Of a stretch of 64,000 bases of DNA, positions 59,363 through 64,000 are shown piece after piece (position 1 is the first letter of the stretch; the number at the start of each line of letters is the position of its first letter). Under the pieces are notes generated by a model, which saw nothing but the letters and a program-made list of their open reading frames with translations, had not been told where the DNA came from and made no database searches. The stretch covers positions 4,739,001 through 4,803,000 of the forward strand of contig NC_051094.1 in the NCBI RefSeq assembly GCF_901709675.1, written 5' to 3'. The translations under genes were made by a program, and so were the position numbers. The stretch is from Syngnathus acus. Lineage: Eukaryota; Chordata; Actinopteri; Syngnathiformes; Syngnathidae.

Positions 59363-62300
59363 TGTTCGTAGGGAGGCTCTAATGACAAGACTTCTTCAAC
59401 ACATGGTCAACAGGGGTCTGACTCTGACACTTGGTCGTCGCCTTTTACCAGCGAGTTAGCGGCCCGCGTGGCTGCAAGCTGAGACAATGACACGAACTGC
59501 ATTTAGCGCACATCGTCCCGAATTCCTACCGGTGGAGCTGCGCTTTAAATGAATAAGCGGATCCATTCAAGGGTTGCTGCTGTCGCTGCATCATGCTGAC
59601 GTTGTTGTCGTTGTTGCTTCAGAGCGGTCCTGTGACAGCACGAGTCCTCCGTCTGCGAGATAATAAACAAAGCCTTCATAGTTTTCACGGTCAACGTAAG
59701 TCTCAACGCTATCAGTAAAAAGGCCACGACTGTTTTACAACCACACACCTCCACTGTATTACCACTTAGGGCTGTCACTATCGAATATTTTTCGAATCAA
59801 TTATTCCATTAATTAATCATACAATCGTAGACTTGTCGATTCATTGATTAATTTTGACACTTCAAGTACCACTGCTACTACTTTTGGTATTTCAATGTAC
59901 AGTTTTATTCTCCTTTGTTTTATGCATCAGTCTTACAGCAAAGTTCAACTAGGAGTGAAAAGTTCAACATACTTTTTTTTTTGTCCTTTGAGGCAAATAG
60001 TGATGCTGAACACGCTGACCCGCTGAATAATGTTCAACAGTCGGCACACTGTGTCAAAGTGAATTCGTTTGATCATCAGGGGTAATCAGCAATCAAAGTG
60101 AAACCTCGGTGTCCCCGTGGTGTTCTCCAGGGACTCAGCCATCCCATTATCGCTAATTAATAGTCCTCAAATGGGACACTGTGTGATCGCAAAGGTAAAA
60201 CAAACACGTGTAGTAGTGACGCTCAAGGTGTTTTATAAATTCCCTGACAATCTTTAGCCATCTCTGGAGGAAACCACTGCCTAATAGTTACCCAAGCTGG
60301 TGAATATTAGAGCAGTAGAGAAGAATGTTTGGCAAAGACAATTATTCGGGAGGGACTTTGTATGTATATTTTAAAATAGTAAATCACCTAAGGCATTTGA
60401 ACTTAGTTGCCGAATCTAGCGAGCCCCCAGTGGCTTACATGTTTGGTAGCCATGGTAACATCACATGTGTGCCATAAGGTCCATTGTATATGTGGGACAT
60501 GCTCGGGTCCGGTCCATTTATAGCCTCTGTAGCTGTTGCGCATGAGTCGTAAATGCCTCTTACTTAGTAGATTTGCAGCGATTCGCCCCAAAGCAACATG
60601 GGGGACGTTTAATAAAGTTGCAGAAGTCGTAAAGAACTTTTGTCGCCACGCGGCACTTTTATGCGAGCGCTAACAGGACCAGAGAGTCTCCTTGTTAGGC
60701 CAATGCTTAACTGTCAATGGAAATTCACCGTTTTCCACAAATAATAGGAATGGGTTCCCCCAAAACATAAAGACTCTGTGTTTATACGTAAATGCGTGTT
60801 TTTGCAAATACCGTAGGCGGATTCGCGACATGAAGAACTGTGAATAATTGGGGATTCACTTTACGTGAATTGTAAATTTAAAATTGTTATATTTTGCTAA
60901 ATAATCAATTGTTTTAAAACACCTCAATTTATTTGTCACTTAAAATAAAATGTTTGTTAGGATAGACGCCAGGAAACAATCCACAAAAATTGAATCAGAT
61001 TAATTCGCTCACATTGGCATTGTTAGCTCACACATAATACATAAATACAAGCCCAAGTTTTGCTTAAGCTGTTTTAATTTCAAAATACAATACGTACTTT
61101 AATATTTATTTTTAATTACAATTAATCTAGAAGCGTCCCAACTGGACAAACATGGAGATAAAAGCAGTCTATACAGCAGACAAAACAACCACAAGCCGGC
61201 AACTTCCTGCGGTGAGGATGAAACGGCAATGCACTTCCTGTTCAGACATGCTAAAGCCTCCCGTGACCCTTTTCCACAACTTGCTCATGTATTCCCTCCA
61301 GCGGTTTCTTCAACTGTTACTACAGCACACACATTAACGCGCAGCCACACAAATAAGATAAGGCTCCCTCCCACTCTTTAAACATTTGCTCTTTCCTTTT
61401 GCTTTTGTATCTTATCATTAGTTGCGGGCACCCGATGTGCCGAGTGAGAGATGGCCTTGTGAATAGTGTGTGTGTGTGTGTGTGGAGGGGGCTTCATAAT
61501 TGACATGTTAAGTGCTTGCGTTTTGATAAGGAATCAATTCATTATCAGTATCAAAATACGCGGCGATGTTAGAAGGACGAGTGACACGCGATTCAGTGAG
61601 CCTTAGTGACGTAGTTAGGGATCGTAATGGTGTTGTCATGTACTCGCAACTCCATCAAAAGATGAAATGTGAGTCATTGGAAGGACTAGTGTGACCAAAA
61701 GTAATTGGTTCAGAAATAAGACTAGTTATCCAATAATCGATTAATGTTTGCACCCATAGTTAACTTATAAGTTTAATACTATGTGACGTGACAACGCAAA
61801 ACATTCTCATCAGAAATCAATCTATTGATTTTAATGGTAACGCGGTTATTCTGTTCCGGCCCTAAATTGAAGATCCTGTAAAGTGAATATAAATACATCT
61901 TGCAAATGTGACACATCATGGAGAAAATCGATGTTTACAATCGGAATGATAAAAAAAAGAATTCATCGATGTGTAAAATGAGGGTTCATAGGAGTGGAAA
62001 GCAAATTGCTGTTTTTGCTCTCAAGCCACACCCCATCAACTGTCTCTTTTATTCAAATACTACGTACCCCAATGACTAGTATCTTTCTGATGCCTGCACA
62101 ATCCACATCTTTGCGAAAACAGATCCGCCAAATCATATTGCACGGGGTCCGCACTTGGCTTTCTAAATTACAACACACAAATAGAAAACAACAAATCCAC
62201 CATGTCACAACACACAAATAGAAAACAACAAATGTCACCTAAATGAGAAGACACTTTATTTAAAATATAACTTGCAAAAACATACAATACATGTATTGCG

Positions 62301-62688
62301 TTTCTATTCAGTGAGACGTGATTATCGACTTGCTTGGGGATTTCTGTAAAACATAATACAAAAAAGCTAAATTGATGCATCTATTTGCACACATTTATTA
62401 CACTATGCCCACTTACTGAAGTGTCTGTCAGCTGTGCCCTGGGTCAGAGGTCAGAAGCGCGTACACGGGTGACTTGCAATCCGATGCCCGCCGCCACGGG
62501 TAGAAAGTGTGTCGCGTCGCGGTCATCGAGCATGACCGATTGTGACCTGCAGTGCCCAGAAGTTGTGTCTTGTAAAAAGTGTCAATGGTTTAGTGTCAAA
62601 TAGCAATGATTTGTTGTACTGTACTTTCCGGGGGAGATTTGCTATTAAGAAGGAAGCGCGAGGTTAGAAAAACACGGCGGTTGCTCAC
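59363..62688. other. Intergenic or intronic, no gene recognised
   Basis: AT-rich sequence with a GT microsatellite at about 61468-61484. AATCGATTAA-type words occur near 59790-59850 and 61730-61745 and may be ends of another old element. No exon is supported. Confidence 0.4.
62168..62236. repeat. Two-copy short tandem duplication
   Basis: The word ACAACACACAAATAGAAAAC followed by AACAAAT occurs twice, about 40 bp apart. Confidence 0.8.
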
Positions 62689-62837
62689 TTTCTGTTGTCT
62701 CTGTCGTAGTCTCACTGTTTGCGAGAGGAGGAAAAATACAATGACGTTAGCTTGGTTGGCCGCGGCGTAGGCAAAAGCTCAAGAGTGTTCACCTGCCACA
62801 TGTCGTTCGCCGGCGGGCTGCTTTGGACTGCTCGCCG
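62689..62837 (-). other. Two weak exon candidates separated by a 78-bp intron
   Basis: On the minus strand, 62793-62837 (45 nt) is flanked by acceptor TTTTCCCCAACAG and donor CAG|GTGAAC. The segment 62689-62714 (26 nt) is flanked by a pyrimidine-rich acceptor ending AAACAG and donor AAA|GTGAGC. Joined in the frame that avoids the TGA at the junction they read through without a stop (..SSPKQPAGERHVAV..). The family is not recognised, and chance is a real possibility. Confidence 0.2.
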
Positions 62838-63469
62838 CTGTTGGGGAAAATAGAACGTTATTGTACAAAAAACTGAATTTTATTTCATTTTTCTGAATTG
62901 TATTTTGCCAAATATTGGGATCAGCTATCTAAAAAAATTACCCCCTAAATAGAATAATAATGATATATATAAATAATAATAATATGGATTATATATATAT
63001 ATGTGTATATATAGTTTATTCAATTTAGTTCATAAAGTGATAATTTTAGAAAATAAATTAAGCAAACATTCTTTGTTTATCTTACCATGTATTTTGATAA
63101 TAAATCAATTATCTTATGAGAAATTAACTTTATTAAAAAAGTCCTACATTTTTTTATTTAAAAATAATAAAAAAATAAAGTCAAACTGAATGCCACAAAT
63201 AAAATACTTCAGGATTGTTAATAATCAAAGTATGAGGTGGGCCAGATTAATGAGTGAGAAAACAAGCCTAACTTTGCCCATCCCTACTTTTAACTTATAC
63301 CTTAGTAAAGGTTTAACTACTGGAACAAATTTTGAGGTTGTGCATCATGTTTGACTTTGACATTTTTTGCTAAGCAGTCAAAGTTGCACACTGACATTCC
63401 CCTCCACCCACTTTCATACAAAGACTTCCTCTTTCTTCTACTTTGTTCCATCGCGGTTTCTTTTTTTTT

Positions 63470-63662
63470 TTTTGACCCCGGCGAGCCTGGGAACAAAGCT
63501 AAACCTCCTAGCATATGGAGGGAGGGGCACGTACAATGCCGGTCTGTGCGTTCTCGCCGGTGCGGACCTCCTCCTGAGGGCGGCGTTGTCGGCGTGTGGT
63601 TCTTCAAGGTTCTGTGGGAGCCGGTCCCGGGCGTGGTTCTCCTGCTTGGAGAGAGATGTCAT
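63470..63662. other. GC/CpG-rich island of unknown role
   Basis: About 190 bp of GC- and CpG-rich sequence stands out from AT-rich surroundings and is open in more than one frame on both strands. A minus-strand frame starts at ATG 63662 (MTSLSKQENHARDRLPQ..). I do not recognise a protein. It could be a first exon, an exon or a GC-rich repeat fragment. Confidence 0.2.
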
Positions 63663-64000
63663 ATTGCTCAGGTTACTTCACATACAATAGATTATATAAC
63701 AGAATAGATACATAATACAATGGTAAATTTACCAGTTATGCTCCAAACAATTGTCTGAAATCATCTTTGCCAATTGAAATGAATGGAAATGACATTAATC
63801 CGTTCCAGGCCCAATCAAAAAACATTTTTGAAGCTTTTTTTTTTTTTTTTCATAAAATAGCACTCTACAGTATTTTACTTTTTAGAGTTGGAACAGAACA
63901 ATGTGACTGCTAAACTACTGTACTGTCGTTTTTTTTGGCAGAGGATAAAGAATATATGCCTATGATTGCTCTATTGCATGTGTTGCCACCTTTTTTGTTC

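Noticed and set aside
58910-59371. 153-codon plus-strand open frame
   Set aside because: It spans the hAT-like MITE and its target duplications. No protein motif was recognised.

Overview
The window is nuclear DNA from a ray-finned (teleost) fish. Six split vertebrate genes have GT/AG introns, most of them short. The interspersed repeats are of teleost type: LINEs whose endonuclease and reverse transcriptase look like the CR1/L2/Rex1 group, tRNA-derived SINEs, a hAT-like MITE and many microsatellites. I cannot fix the species. I chained exons by reading frame and splice phase. For the five complete genes the summed coding length is an exact multiple of three.

Layout. 1-1924 (-): mrps30 (mitoribosome protein mL65), whose 3' end lies beyond base 1. 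2152-3459 (+): hint2, a mitochondrial HIT-family hydrolase that starts 227 bp from mrps30 in a head-to-head arrangement. 4895-5740: an unassigned two-exon open frame. 6499-12623 (+): acsbg2, a bubblegum acyl-CoA synthetase with two possible N-termini. 13888-15517 (-): a BLVRB-like flavin/biliverdin reductase. 16.6-21.9 kb: a rearranged repeat cluster with long inverted repeats, tRNA-like heads, a 32-bp-arm hairpin, a 1.25-kb telomere-like CCCTAA/CTCTAA array and a tRNA-Glu-like cloverleaf. 23723-32284 (+): ppef2, an EF-hand protein phosphatase whose first coding intron is almost entirely an antisense LINE. 34.3-51.5 kb (-): scarb2 (LIMP-2), convergent with ppef2, with a nearly intact antisense LINE in its large first intron. 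51.5-64 kb: mostly non-coding, with a plus-strand promoter-like block, a ~155-bp tandem array, a hAT-like MITE and a few weak exon candidates.

The genes do not form a pathway. mrps30 and hint2 both encode mitochondrial proteins and share one short intergenic region. ppef2 and scarb2 are also neighbours on human 4q21.1, which supports both names. I found no CRISPR array, viral gene, toxin system or convincing new biological system. The most notable signals are the LINE that appears to supply a ppef2 splice acceptor, two splice acceptors built on GT microsatellites, alternative N-termini of acsbg2, an in-frame 48-nt tail exon of scarb2, and the inverted-repeat/telomere-like cluster.
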